From assembly GCA_017882405.1 (NCBI GenBank), contig JADGPO010000052.1, positions 1 through 43,227 on the forward strand: 43,227 nucleotides of DNA, read 5' to 3'. The position numbers and the translations under genes are program-made. The stretch comes from Solirubrobacteraceae bacterium. Its GTDB lineage: Bacteria; Actinomycetota; Thermoleophilia; Solirubrobacterales; Solirubrobacteraceae. Below, one piece after another: positions 32,491 through 41,931 of this stretch. The notes beneath the pieces are model-generated. The model saw nothing but the letters and a program-made list of their open reading frames with translations. It was not told the origin of the DNA and made no database searches. Position 1 is the first letter of the stretch; each line of letters starts with the position of its first letter.

Positions 32491-34128
32491 CTAAGAGGGG
32501 GCGCGCGCCGAGACTTCGCCCCCCTCCTCCGGCGACGGTGGGACCCAGGCGGCGCCCGCGGTAGCCACGTCGCCCGGGTAGGTCGCTCGCGCGCGCACCA
32601 GGAACGCGCCGGCGGCGACCAGGGACGAGAGCATGATCAAGAAGCTGACCTGCAGGCCGGTCCCGGTCGCCGAGCTCACCACCTGGTGGGTGTGGGTTCC
32701 AACCGGCGCCTGCTGGGGGGCGAAGCCGGCCACCAGGTCGGCGACCGCGCCGAACACCAGCGGCGCGATTGCCTGGGCGAGCGAGCGCAAGAACGTGCGC
32801 GTGCTCTCCGCCCGGCCCCACAGGCCCGAGGGCATGATGTCCAGGCGGGCGGCGTCGAGCGGGGGGTTGGCGGCCGAGATCAGCGCCGCTCCGACGAAGT
32901 CAAACCAGAGCGCGGTCCCCAGCGAGCCGCTGAGCAGACCCGGGACCAGGGCTGCGCCGGCGGCCAGGTAGCAGATCGCCGGCACCCACACGCGCGCCTC
33001 CAGCCGGCCGCGCTGGACCAGGAGGTCCGTCAGAGGGCCGGACACGAGCGTGCCCACCAGCGAGCCGATCACCAACACGCCGAGCGCCAGCGTGGCGGTC
33101 GCCTGGCTGGCGTGGTAGTGCCCGCGGACGAACACGACCGCGAACGTCTGCAGGCCGGCGAAGAAGTAGTAGCCCAGCGAGGAGCTGATGATCATCAGCG
33201 TGTTGGTGGGGATCCGCAGCAGGTAGCGCACGGCCTCGCGCAGGCTCATCTTCTCGGGGTCGCGGTCGAGCACCAGCTTGGGATCGGGCTCGTAGCCCTG
33301 CTCGCGGGCGATGCGGAAGGCCAGGTCCTGCTCGACGGGAGCCTCGTCGACCATCGGCGCGTCGTCCATGGCGCCCGCGGCGTCGGGCTCGCCGGGCACC
33401 ATGGCGTCAGCGCTGCGGTGATCGGATGATAAATCGAGCGTGCCCCGCTCCAGGCGGCTGTATCCGCCCCGCAGCGGCTCAGGGACGGTGCGCCACAGCG
33501 ACCGGGCGAGGAAGAACCCCGGCAGCGCCAGCAGGACGAACGCCGCACGCCACCCGATCGCGCTGGCCGCGGTGCCGCACACGACGAAGCCGACGGCCGT
33601 CCCCGCGATCTCGCCGCTCAAGATGTACCCGTACACGCGCCCGCGCTCGCGACTGGGGAAGTAGTCGCCGGTGAGCGAGGCGATCGCCGGCCCGGCTGTC
33701 GCCGCCACCGCGCCCAGACCGATGCGCGTCAGGAGCAGCGACTCGTAGGAGCCGGCGAACGCGCCCAGCAGCGAGGTGATGCTCCACAGCACGATGCTCG
33801 CCGCCAGCACGGGGATCCGGCGGATGCGGTCGACCAGCATGCCGACCGGGATGACCGCCGCGGCGCCGATCAGCAGGGCGACCGAATTCAACAGCCCGAT
33901 CTCGGTGTTGCCGATGTGCAGCGAGCGCTCCAGCTGGGGGGCGACCGCCCCGACGGTGGAGATCTGGGCGCTGTTGAGGGCCAGCACGCAGCCGAACAGG
34001 AAGACCACGCGGGCCCGGGCCGGACCGCCGACGAACTGGACCACCCGTCCCCTTAGCAGCCGCCCCAGCCACTGCATGGCGCGCATCAGCGCCGACATCG
34101 TTCGCCGGGTCTCTCCGAGGGCGTCCAT
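32491..34128 (-). CDS. Major facilitator superfamily transporter
   Basis: 545 residues from ATG 34128. Twelve membrane segments in two halves. The first half has the MFS motif A-like loop GMLVDRIRRIPVLAAS and RIGLGAVAATAGPAIASL, with FPSRERGRVYGYILSG after it, which resembles Spinster-like carriers. A charged cytoplasmic insert of about 60 residues between the halves contains LAFRIAREQGYEPDPKLVLD. The second half begins at TNTLMIISSSLGYYFFAGLQ. The substrate is unknown; Spinster-like relatives move lipids or organic anions. The gap to the AbiEi-like gene is 4 bases on the same strand, so read-through is likely. Confidence 0.9.
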   Translation of the reverse strand: MDALGETRRTMSALMRAMQWLGRLLRGRVVQFVGGPARARVVFLFGCVLALNSAQISTVGAVAPQLERSLHIGNTEIGLLNSVALLIGAAAVIPVGMLVDRIRRIPVLAASIVLWSITSLLGAFAGSYESLLLTRIGLGAVAATAGPAIASLTGDYFPSRERGRVYGYILSGEIAGTAVGFVVCGTAASAIGWRAAFVLLALPGFFLARSLWRTVPEPLRGGYSRLERGTLDLSSDHRSADAMVPGEPDAAGAMDDAPMVDEAPVEQDLAFRIAREQGYEPDPKLVLDRDPEKMSLREAVRYLLRIPTNTLMIISSSLGYYFFAGLQTFAVVFVRGHYHASQATATLALGVLVIGSLVGTLVSGPLTDLLVQRGRLEARVWVPAICYLAAGAALVPGLLSGSLGTALWFDFVGAALISAANPPLDAARLDIMPSGLWGRAESTRTFLRSLAQAIAPLVFGAVADLVAGFAPQQAPVGTHTHQVVSSATGTGLQVSFLIMLSSLVAAGAFLVRARATYPGDVATAGAAWVPPSPEEGGEVSARAPS

Positions 34129-34196
34129 CGACGAACACTCTCGCAGCCGGCGCGCGCCGACCGACGTCCGCGTGCGGACCTAACTAAGCCCGCGCG

Positions 34197-34988
34197 CTAC
34201 TTGCCCTGCAGCTGCGAGATATCGATCGACTTCGCCGGCGGCGTAAGCGCCACCGAGGCGTTGTAGTGATCGAAGTCGACGTGCTGGGCGGCGGAGCCGG
34301 TCTTGGCGATCTCCACCGGGTAGGGCTTGCCGGTGGTGGCCACGTAGAGCTTGCTGCTCTTGCTCGAGTCCGTGACGGCGATCACCTTCTGGCCGTTGAC
34401 GGTGCTGGTGGAGCCCTTGGTCAGGCTGCCGTGGCCGGTGAGCAGCGCCTGGGCCAGTGAGTGCAGGTTGGTGAGCGAGCTCAAGGAGGCGAAGCTGCTG
34501 GTGTTGGCGGGCGCCTTCAGCCACTTGCCCTGGAACAGGGTGGCCGCGGCCGCGCCGCCGAAGTGCTTCCAGAAGTTCGGGCTGCCGTTGATGTAGACGT
34601 ACTTGCCGTTGGAGATCAACTGGAAGCTGAGGCCGCTCTGGGTCATCGTCCCCTTGGCACCCTTGCCGGACAGGATGTTGAGGTCCAGCTTGATCGACTG
34701 GCCGGCGTCGTTGAGCGATCCGGACACGTGCACCGACTTGGCGCCCTGGATCGCGCTGGTGGACGACTTGAGGATGTCGCTGGCCGACTTCGAGGCCACG
34801 CCGTTGCCCGAGGGGCTGCTCGAGCCGCATGCGGCAACGGCCCCGGCGGCAAGCACCGCGGCGCCCGCTGATATGAGAGATCGGGTCCCGATGTCGTAAA
34901 GCGTAACTAAAGCGGGGACGGCGTGCGCCGTGCCTGCGACTACGCTCCCCGCGCCGGCCGCAACTTCGGGCCGTTGCGAACTGTTCAA
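34197..34988 (-). CDS. LppX/LprAFG-like lipoprotein, start uncertain
   Basis: Up to 263 residues. A lipoprotein signal ends in AGAVAACGSSS. The mature part (ASDILKSSTSAIQGAKSVHVSG, then FQLISNGKYVYINGS) has the alternating beta pattern of LolA/LppX-type lipid-binding lipoproteins. The only in-frame ATG, GTG or TTG ahead of the signal core is TTG 34988, which would add about 30 residues before the signal and sit 5 bases from the divergent start at 34994. A later, non-standard initiator around 34880-34893 would give a normal signal peptide. A 13-base palindrome (34880-34892) lies there. Function probably lipid or glycolipid handling in the envelope. Confidence 0.72.
   Translation of the reverse strand: MNSSQRPEVAAGAGSVVAGTAHAVPALVTLYDIGTRSLISAGAAVLAAGAVAACGSSSPSGNGVASKSASDILKSSTSAIQGAKSVHVSGSLNDAGQSIKLDLNILSGKGAKGTMTQSGLSFQLISNGKYVYINGSPNFWKHFGGAAAATLFQGKWLKAPANTSSFASLSSLTNLHSLAQALLTGHGSLTKGSTSTVNGQKVIAVTDSSKSSKLYVATTGKPYPVEIAKTGSAAQHVDFDHYNASVALTPPAKSIDISQLQGK
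34880..34892. promoter_or_regulatory. Perfect palindrome near the lipoprotein start
   Basis: ATCGGG-T-CCCGAT: two 6-bp arms around one base. It lies at the likely true start of the lipoprotein gene and about 100 bases upstream of the divergent glycoside hydrolase gene. It could be an operator for either, or chance in GC-rich DNA. Confidence 0.3.
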
Positions 34989-34993
34989 TCCGC

Positions 34994-36601
34994 ATGCTGC
35001 GCAAGCTCACGATCGCTCTGCTGCTGGCCACCACCGCGGTGCTTGCGCTGGCGCACGCGGCCGGAGCCTCACAACGGCAAAACCAGATCATCCAAGCCGA
35101 CCCACCGATGCTGACCGACCCGGTGGGGACGCTCGCCCAGTTCCGGGCCCTGGGCGCCAACACCGTGCGGATCATCGTGCACTGGGACTTCGTCGCCCCC
35201 GACACGCGACCGGCGGACGGCGCTGACCCCAACAGCTATCCGGCGGCCAACTGGGCGCCCTACGACGCGATCGTCCAGGAGGCCCACCGCGACGGGATCA
35301 CGATCGACTTCACCGTCGCCGGCGGCGCTCCCCGCTGGGCGCAGGGCGCCCACATCCCGCCGCAGGGGCAGGTCGATCGCAGCTTTGCCTGGAAGCCCGA
35401 CGCCAAGCTCTACGGGGACTTCGTGCACGCCGTGGGCGAGCGTTACGACGGCTCGTTCACGCCCGATGGAGCCACGTCGCCGCTGCCGGCGGTGCGCTTC
35501 TGGGCGATCTGGAACGAGCCCAACTTCGGCCAGGACCTCGGACCGCAGGCGATCAACGGCTCCAAGCTGTCGGTCGCGCCGATGATGTATCGCAACCTGC
35601 TGGACGCCGGCTGGCGCGCGCTGCACCAGACCGGCCACGGCTCCGACACGATCGTGATCGGCGGGTTCGCCGCCGAGGGCCGCTCGGGCCCGGTGAACGC
35701 CCAGCACCCGCAGGGGCTGCCCGGCGACTACGCCCAGACCAAGCCGCTGCAGTTCATCCCGACGCTGTACTGCCTGAGCGCGTCCTACAAGCCACTGCGC
35801 GGCGGCTATGCCAAGGCGCGCGGGTGCCCGGTCAACGCGGCCGGCACCCGGGCGTTCCGCGCTCAGCACCCCGGGCTGTTCAACGCCAGCGGGGTGGCCG
35901 ACCACCCGTACTCGGGCGGGCGCTCCCCGGTCGACGCCAAGGGCCTGGACAAGGACTTCGCGATCTTCTCGCAGCTGGGCAACCTGGAGAAGGTGCTGGA
36001 CCGCTCGGTGAGCGCCTACGGCTCGCACAAGCGCTATCCGATCTACTCCGACGAGTACGGCTACATCACCCGTCCGCCGCAGATCGCGCCCTACGTGTCG
36101 CCGGCCACGGCCTCGTATTACATGAACTGGGCGGAGTACCTGAGCTGGCGCAGCTCCCGGATCGCCAGCTACGCGCAGTACCTGCTGCGCGATCCGCCGC
36201 ACGGCTTTCCGATCGGCTTCACCAGCGGACTGGAGTCAGATCTCGGCAAGCCCAAGGCGACCTACTACGCCTACCGCCTGCCCGTGTACATGCCGGCGAC
36301 CTCGGTGCGGGCCGGGCGCCCGGCCGAGGTGTGGGGCAGCGCGCGCCCGGCGCATTTCACGGCGATCGACGGCAACGGGCCCCAGACGGTGGCGATCCAG
36401 CTGCAGGCGGGCGGTCAGGGCACGTACAGGACGATCCGCACGGTCAACGCCAACGGCTACTTCGACCTGCACCTGACGTTCACGCGCGGGGGCGGGAACC
36501 TGCGGCTCGCCTACACCTATCCGGCCAGCGACCCGTTCCTGCCGGTGGGGTTCGCGGGGACCACTGCCTACAGCCGCACGGTGACGGTCAAGGTTTCCTA
36601 G
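34994..36601 (+). CDS. Secreted glycoside hydrolase (GH5/GH39-like clan A)
   Basis: 535 residues from ATG 34994 with a clear signal peptide (LTIALLLATTAVLALAHAAGA). A TIM-barrel clan-A hydrolase: NTVRIIVHWDFVAPD on an early strand, acid/base Glu175 in AIWNEPNFG, and a likely nucleophile Glu354 in YPIYSDEYGY. The last 100 residues after RPAEVWGSARP form a beta-sandwich-like domain. It probably cleaves an extracellular beta-glycan; the subfamily and substrate cannot be told. It may partner the divergent lipoprotein gene. It converges with purU with 3 bases between stops. Confidence 0.82.
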   Translation: MLRKLTIALLLATTAVLALAHAAGASQRQNQIIQADPPMLTDPVGTLAQFRALGANTVRIIVHWDFVAPDTRPADGADPNSYPAANWAPYDAIVQEAHRDGITIDFTVAGGAPRWAQGAHIPPQGQVDRSFAWKPDAKLYGDFVHAVGERYDGSFTPDGATSPLPAVRFWAIWNEPNFGQDLGPQAINGSKLSVAPMMYRNLLDAGWRALHQTGHGSDTIVIGGFAAEGRSGPVNAQHPQGLPGDYAQTKPLQFIPTLYCLSASYKPLRGGYAKARGCPVNAAGTRAFRAQHPGLFNASGVADHPYSGGRSPVDAKGLDKDFAIFSQLGNLEKVLDRSVSAYGSHKRYPIYSDEYGYITRPPQIAPYVSPATASYYMNWAEYLSWRSSRIASYAQYLLRDPPHGFPIGFTSGLESDLGKPKATYYAYRLPVYMPATSVRAGRPAEVWGSARPAHFTAIDGNGPQTVAIQLQAGGQGTYRTIRTVNANGYFDLHLTFTRGGGNLRLAYTYPASDPFLPVGFAGTTAYSRTVTVKVS

Positions 36602-36604
36602 CGA

Positions 36605-37501
36605 CTAGAAGACGATCGTGCGGCCGTCATGCACGAGCACGCGGTCGTCGAGGTGGCTGCGCAGCGCGCGGGACAGGGTGACGCGCTCGACGTCGCGCCC
36701 GACCCGGATCAGGTCCTCGATCGAGTAGTCGTGGCCGACGCGCTGCACGTCCTGGTCGATTATCGGACCGGCATCCAGCTCCTCGGTGACGTAGTGGGCG
36801 GTGGCGCCGATCAGCTTGACCCCGCGCTCGTAGGCGCGCTGGTAGGGGCCGGCGCCGGCGAACGCCGGCAGGAACGAGTGGTGGATGTTGATCACCGGGC
36901 AGCCGACGCGGCGCAGGAAGTCGCCGGAGAGGATCTGCATGTAGCGGGCGAGCACGACCACCTCGGCGCGGCCGGCGATCAGCTGCAGCGCCTCCGCCTC
37001 GGCCGCCGGCTTGGTGTCACGGGTGACGGGCACGTGGTGATAGGGGATGCCGAGCGTCTCCACGTCGACGCGCAGGTCGTCGTGGTTGGAGATCACGCCC
37101 AGCAGCCCCATGTCCAGCTCCCCGCGGCGGTGGCGCCACAGCAGGTCGGTGAGGCAGTGGTCCTCGCGGGAGGCCATCAGCACCGCCCGCTTGGGCTCGC
37201 CGGCGTAGGAGATCCGCCAGTCCATCGCGAAGCGCTGGGCCAGCTGGTCGAAGGCGTCGACGAACGATTGGCGGTCATCCGCCAGCCCCGGCAGGAAGAA
37301 CGTCACCCGCATGAAGAACGAGCCGCGCTCGGGGTGCGTGGAGTACTGGTCGGAGCTGACGATGTTGGCGCCCACGTCGTAGAGGAACGAGCCGACGGCG
37401 GCGACGATTCCCGGCCCGTCCGGGCAGGAGATCAGCAGCCGGGCGCTGTGGGTGGTGGAGTGGGTGGGGCCGTCTCCGAGGTTGGACTCTTCGGGCGACA
37501 T
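36605..37501 (-). CDS. purU: Formyltetrahydrofolate deformylase
   Basis: 298 residues from ATG 37501. An N-terminal ACT domain (about 18-100, [20 protein letters not shown]) precedes the formyltransferase-type catalytic domain. The catalytic set is visible: Asn and His in [11 protein letters not shown], and Asp in [11 protein letters not shown]. It hydrolyses 10-formyl-THF to THF and formate, balancing the one-carbon pool. The length is normal for PurU. An upstream in-frame extension exists but lacks homology. Its upstream neighbour on the same strand is a broken permease gene 38 bases away. Confidence 0.95.
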   Translation of the reverse strand: MSPEESNLGDGPTHSTTHSARLLISCPDGPGIVAAVGSFLYDVGANIVSSDQYSTHPERGSFFMRVTFFLPGLADDRQSFVDAFDQLAQRFAMDWRISYAGEPKRAVLMASREDHCLTDLLWRHRRGELDMGLLGVISNHDDLRVDVETLGIPYHHVPVTRDTKPAAEAEALQLIAGRAEVVVLARYMQILSGDFLRRVGCPVINIHHSFLPAFAGAGPYQRAYERGVKLIGATAHYVTEELDAGPIIDQDVQRVGHDYSIEDLIRVGRDVERVTLSRALRSHLDDRVLVHDGRTIVF

Positions 37502-37539
37502 GGCGGTGAATAGTGCCGCACACGAGACGTGAACACGGG

Positions 37540-38190
37540 TCAGACCGTCCGCAGGGCTTCGGTGGGGCTCAGGCGGGCCGCCTTGGCGGCCGGGTACAGG
37601 CCGGAGAGCACGCCGATGGCCAATCCCGCCGCGGGTGCGGCGACGAGCACGTAGGTGGGGATCACCATCGGCTCGTTCTGGCCCAGCGCGTAGGCGAGCG
37701 TGGCGAGCGCTCCCAGCAGCAGCCCGGCGGTCCCCCCGAGCGCGGCGAGCAGCGCGGACTCGGTCAGGAACTGGAGGGTGATGTGATGCTGGGTGGCGCC
37801 GAGCGCCCGGCGCAGACCGATCTCCGCGCGGCGCTCGAGCACGGAGATGACCATGATGTTGGCGATCCCGATCGCGCCCACCAGCAGCGCCACCGCGCCG
37901 AGGCCGAGCAGCAGGGTGGTGAACTGCCCCTTGGCGGCTGCGCGGGCTTTCAGCGCGTCGACGGGCACGCCGATCTGCACGCTGTCGGCCTGCTGGGGAT
38001 CGGCGGTGGCGGGCAGGAGCTTGGCGGTCTGGGTGACCTGGGTCTTGTTGGCCTGGACGTAGATCTCCGACGGGTTGGGCTGGGTCTGAAAGAGTCGCTC
38101 GGCGACCGGCAGGCCGATGAACGCCGTGCTGTCCAGCGTCGAGTCGAGGGCCACGGGCTCGAGGATTCCGATGACGGTGAACCAGAGATC
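37540..38190 (-). pseudogene. Truncated MacB/FtsX-type permease, C-terminal half only
   Basis: From [12 protein letters not shown] (about 38190) to the stop at 37540 the frame matches the second half of MacB-type permeases. It includes [30 protein letters not shown], the FtsX signature [15 protein letters not shown] and [13 protein letters not shown] stop lies at 38220-38218 and no N-terminal membrane segment or ATPase gene is upstream, so about 190 residues are missing. A GTG at 38154 could start a 204-residue product containing three membrane segments. Related to the intact permease at 16335 but not a recent copy. Probably a deletion remnant. Confidence 0.8.
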
Positions 38191-38292
38191 CGGGGCGGGC
38201 CCGGGGTCGACCCCCAGTCACCGGCGTTCCAGCACGCGCAGGCTGCCTGCGGGAGGTTCTGACCCCTCCCCGCACGCCGTACCGCGCGCGCG

Positions 38293-41200
38293 TCAGCCCG
38301 GCCCGAGATGGCCGGCGGTCACCCGGCGCACCGCCGCCCTCCACCGCTCGAGCGGCCTGACGTCCCCGTTCACCGGCGGTGCGGAGCCGTTGAGGTGGAC
38401 CGGGGCGGACAGACGCTCCTTGACCCTGAGCGTCTCGGCCGGCAGGGCGCCGGGCGGCCCGAGGGTCTGGGCGAAGTCGACGAGCGTGGCCGCTCGGCGG
38501 CGCAGGCCGTCGGACGGCTGGACGCTGTCGGCCTTGCGCTCCAGCGCGTCGGCGAGACCGGCGTACGTGCGGCTGTAGGGGTACTGGCTGACGGCCTTCT
38601 CGAAGGCCTCGATGGCGTCGTCGAGACGGCGATCGTCGAGCGCCACCAGGCGTGCCCGGGCCTCTGCCAGGGTCGCCCGTATGCGGGTGGGAAAGCGCTC
38701 GTGTGCCACGGCGTCGTCCTTCTCTCCATACAGGCCGCGCAGCAGGTCCTCGGCCTTCTCGAGCTCTGACCCGGCCTCCTGCTTGCGGGCGTCCCGGTCG
38801 ATCCAGCTCAACACCAGGCCCACGTGCGCCCACGCGCGGACCAGCGACAGCGGCCAGAGCCGTTCGTCCAGGCGGTCGCCCATCACCGTACGGCCCGGGC
38901 TCGGGTTTCCCTCGGCGAGCAGCGTGTCGTGCAGCTCACGCCCGTCGTCGATGACCTGCCGGAAGTAGTACTCGCCCTCGCTGAAGTCGCCGCGGCGCAG
39001 GCAGGCCAGCGCGAAGTTCAGACAGCCCACCACCGGCGCTCGCTCGGAGGCGGCGACGACGATCTGCAGGTGGCGGCGGGCGTCGGCAGGCCTGCCGAGG
39101 ACGGAGTTGAGCTTGCTCAGGCGATAGTGCGTGAGGATCCGCTCGTCGCGATCGTCGCTGCCGTAGAGCAACAGCGCCGAGCCGAACTCGGTGGCGGCCC
39201 GCTCCAGGGCGCTGGGCTCGGGACGGGCGCCGCCCTGGAAGGCGATGTTCCAGTGCGATTGGCCGATCTTGCCGTACAGGTGGGGGTTGTCCGGATCGGT
39301 GCGCAGCGCCTGGTTCCAGGCGTCCCGGGCGTGCTCGTAGTCGGAGAACTCGGCGAAGATGTCGCCCAGCGTCTCCCAGGCGAACGTGCTGAGCGGGTTC
39401 AGCGAGGTGGCGCGCTCGGCCTGCGCGAGCGCCCGTTCGAACAACTTCAGCGCCGCGCGCTCGTCCGCCCGAGCCGCCAGCCGGCCGGCGGGGCTGTCGT
39501 CGTACACGCCGTCATAACGCTTCTCCTGGCCGTCGACCAGGCGCTCGAAGGCACGACGGGCGGCGTCACCGTACTCGCCGACCAACGAGCACGCTTCGAT
39601 GCCGGCGGGGACGACGAGTGCCTGGAGGAAGACGCCGGAGGCCGATGTGGAGCTGCTGCGCTCCTCGAGGAGCCTGGTGAGCTCCTCATGCGTGCTTCGC
39701 ACGGCCGTGGCGACCGTGTCCAGATCCCAATCGGCCATGCCCTCGGCGTCAGGCGGGTGCGCCGCGACCGGCAGCCCGGCGAGCTCGTCGCACACCTTGA
39801 CCAGCGAGCCGCAGGCGACGAGACCGTGGGTGGGATAGAACGTCTTGGCCATCGCCTTGATCGCGTTCAGCGCGGGAGTCAGAACCTCGGCGCGCTGGGC
39901 CGGCGTGACCGGAGGCTCCGGCTGTTGCGCGCTCCGCTCGCGCTGGCGGATTCGCCCGAGGCACAGCGCGAGGTCGGCCGCGTAGTCGGGACGGGTCGGC
40001 GCGCTGCCCGCCGCCTCGCGCAGCTGGGGCTCGGCACTCGCCAGATCCTTGATCTCCAGGGCGCGAGTGCCGTAATGGTGCTGCAGCTCTGGGCCGGCAT
40101 CTCCCAGGCGCCAGAGCAGACGCAGGACCGAGCTCATACGCCAGCGGGCACGCGTGCGGATCCGCGCCGGCTCGTTCGCGAGTCCTCTCTGGGACAGGAC
40201 GCGCTCGAGGTAGCACTTGCCGTAGGTCAGGATGCAGGCCGACGCCAGCTGAGTTGCCCGCCCCGTGCGCTCGTCGCCGGCCGATCGCCATGTCCTGCGG
40301 CGTCCCCGCGCTTGGCGCACCGCGCGCAGCGACAGCTCGCTCGCCCGCCTCGCCTCCCGCCACGCCCGTTGCGCGTGGTCTCGCCGCTGCGGTGAACCCC
40401 TGGCCGGCAGTGGGTCGGCAGCCGGGTCGGAGCCTTCGCTGTCCACCGAGGCCAGCGGCAGCACGAGCGCCCGCGCGATCAGCTCCCGGGTCCGAGCCTG
40501 CTGGGCAAGCGTCAGCCCGCCGCGCCTGAGCATGAACTCGCACAGCTCCACCGCGTCGCGGCGCCGGCCGTAGCTCAACTGGGTCTGCGCGAAGGCGAAA
40601 TGGCAGTCCCAGCGCTGGGGCGCCTTCTCGATCGCCCGGCCGAAGGATGTCTCGGCCGCGCTGCGGCGCATCGCCGCCTCGGTGACCCGACCGGCGGCAC
40701 TGGCCAGACCGAACAGCTCGGTGTAGACGACGCCGAGGTTGTAGTAGGCCAGCGGGAAGTCCTCGTCCTCGGCCAGCGCCTCCAGGAACTCTCCCTCCGC
40801 GCCCCGCAGGTTGACCTTGCGGTCCTTGGGCGTGCGCAGGCAGGAGCGAAACGAGCGCAGGCCGGCCACGAAGTGCCCGCTCGCCTCCCACCGGACCGCC
40901 TCGTCGAGCGCCAGGTCGGTGTAGACACGCAGCGCCAGCTCACGGACCATCTTGGCCACCACCGGGGGCCGCGGCGCCGGGTCGGTCCCGTTCCGCGCGG
41001 CCGGCTGATCTCCGATCGTCGCCGACGCGCCTCGGGTGGAGAGCTCCTCCAGCCAGCCGTCGGCCACCGCGCTGCGTACGATCGCTGCCCGCCGGCCCGC
41101 GCTCGCCCGCCCGTCACGACGAGCATCCACCCGCCAGGCGAGGCGCCGCGTTCCCGAGGTCTGCGCGGTCAGGATCAGGCTGTCGCCGTCCTGATGCAGA

Positions 41201-41784
41201 CGCCCGGTGATGCGCGCCGACGCGACGACCTTGCCCAGCAGATGGACGAAGGGCGTCAGGGGGATCGTCAGCTTGCCGAACGTCAGCGACGCCTCCTCCC
41301 CCGCCGCGCCGCGAAACGCGTCGTTGAGCTCGTCGACGCTCAGCGTGGCGTCCAGCGCGGTCTGCTCGGTGAGGCCGCTGGACACGGCCCGTCGATCGCC
41401 GACGACATGCAGCAGGCTGGCGATGCGGGCGATCTCACCTCGCAGGAGATCGGCGACGTCGACCTCCGCCGGCGCCTTCTTCTCCTTGTCCATCGATACG
41501 TACTCGAAGTCTCCGACTATCACGCGGTTGCGGGCGGCGGCGATCGACAGCCCCAGCAGGACGAGGAACCACGCCGCGAACGCGCCGAGGATCTCCCAGA
41601 CGTTGCCCTTCGTGATGGCGGCGTAGGTCCCCACCGGCAGCCCGAAGATCACGGCTATGCGGCCGAAGCTGACGACGATCAGCCGGGCCGTGCCGACCAG
41701 GCTCCCCACCGTCGGCACGCCGATCCACAACGGGGCGGGAACGAGGGCGCGCCTCGCCGCGAACCCGGTAAATGCTCGCGTCAT
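38293..41784 (-). CDS. Very large membrane-anchored TPR protein, function unknown
   Basis: 1163 residues from ATG 41784, which has GAGAGG 2 bases upstream; the frame is open to 42837 only as an antisense shadow of the amidohydrolase. Two membrane segments at about 34-56 and 62-83. A region of about 180 residues ([36 protein letters not shown]) with an alpha/beta look follows. Then several hundred residues of TPR-like helices ([59 protein letters not shown]). No enzymatic motif recognised. The architecture suggests a scaffold or sensor on the inner face of the membrane. Divergent from the amidohydrolase across 147 bases. Confidence 0.8.
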   Translation of the reverse strand: MTRAFTGFAARRALVPAPLWIGVPTVGSLVGTARLIVVSFGRIAVIFGLPVGTYAAITKGNVWEILGAFAAWFLVLLGLSIAAARNRVIVGDFEYVSMDKEKKAPAEVDVADLLRGEIARIASLLHVVGDRRAVSSGLTEQTALDATLSVDELNDAFRGAAGEEASLTFGKLTIPLTPFVHLLGKVVASARITGRLHQDGDSLILTAQTSGTRRLAWRVDARRDGRASAGRRAAIVRSAVADGWLEELSTRGASATIGDQPAARNGTDPAPRPPVVAKMVRELALRVYTDLALDEAVRWEASGHFVAGLRSFRSCLRTPKDRKVNLRGAEGEFLEALAEDEDFPLAYYNLGVVYTELFGLASAAGRVTEAAMRRSAAETSFGRAIEKAPQRWDCHFAFAQTQLSYGRRRDAVELCEFMLRRGGLTLAQQARTRELIARALVLPLASVDSEGSDPAADPLPARGSPQRRDHAQRAWREARRASELSLRAVRQARGRRRTWRSAGDERTGRATQLASACILTYGKCYLERVLSQRGLANEPARIRTRARWRMSSVLRLLWRLGDAGPELQHHYGTRALEIKDLASAEPQLREAAGSAPTRPDYAADLALCLGRIRQRERSAQQPEPPVTPAQRAEVLTPALNAIKAMAKTFYPTHGLVACGSLVKVCDELAGLPVAAHPPDAEGMADWDLDTVATAVRSTHEELTRLLEERSSSTSASGVFLQALVVPAGIEACSLVGEYGDAARRAFERLVDGQEKRYDGVYDDSPAGRLAARADERAALKLFERALAQAERATSLNPLSTFAWETLGDIFAEFSDYEHARDAWNQALRTDPDNPHLYGKIGQSHWNIAFQGGARPEPSALERAATEFGSALLLYGSDDRDERILTHYRLSKLNSVLGRPADARRHLQIVVAASERAPVVGCLNFALACLRRGDFSEGEYYFRQVIDDGRELHDTLLAEGNPSPGRTVMGDRLDERLWPLSLVRAWAHVGLVLSWIDRDARKQEAGSELEKAEDLLRGLYGEKDDAVAHERFPTRIRATLAEARARLVALDDRRLDDAIEAFEKAVSQYPYSRTYAGLADALERKADSVQPSDGLRRRAATLVDFAQTLGPPGALPAETLRVKERLSAPVHLNGSAPPVNGDVRPLERWRAAVRRVTAGHLGPG

Positions 41785-41931
41785 GCCTCTCAAGGTGATA
41801 TCCCCGTCACCTTCGCCCTCACGACGCGACCCTACTCCTCGACCGCGGCCGGGTGTCGGGAATGCGCAAGCTTTGCAGTGCATTTGCTCACACTCCGCGC
41901 CGATAGGGCTCCGCGCTAGCGTGGCGCGTCC

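Noticed and set aside
37448..37470. Second G-rich tract (GGG, TGG, TGG, GGG, GGGG) within purU
   Set aside because: Only three runs of three or more G are close together, too few for a canonical quadruplex, and it is coding.
37502..38833. Upstream extension of the purU frame to 742 residues
   Set aside because: It runs in a shadow frame over the permease remnant and the TPR gene, with no homology before the ACT domain.
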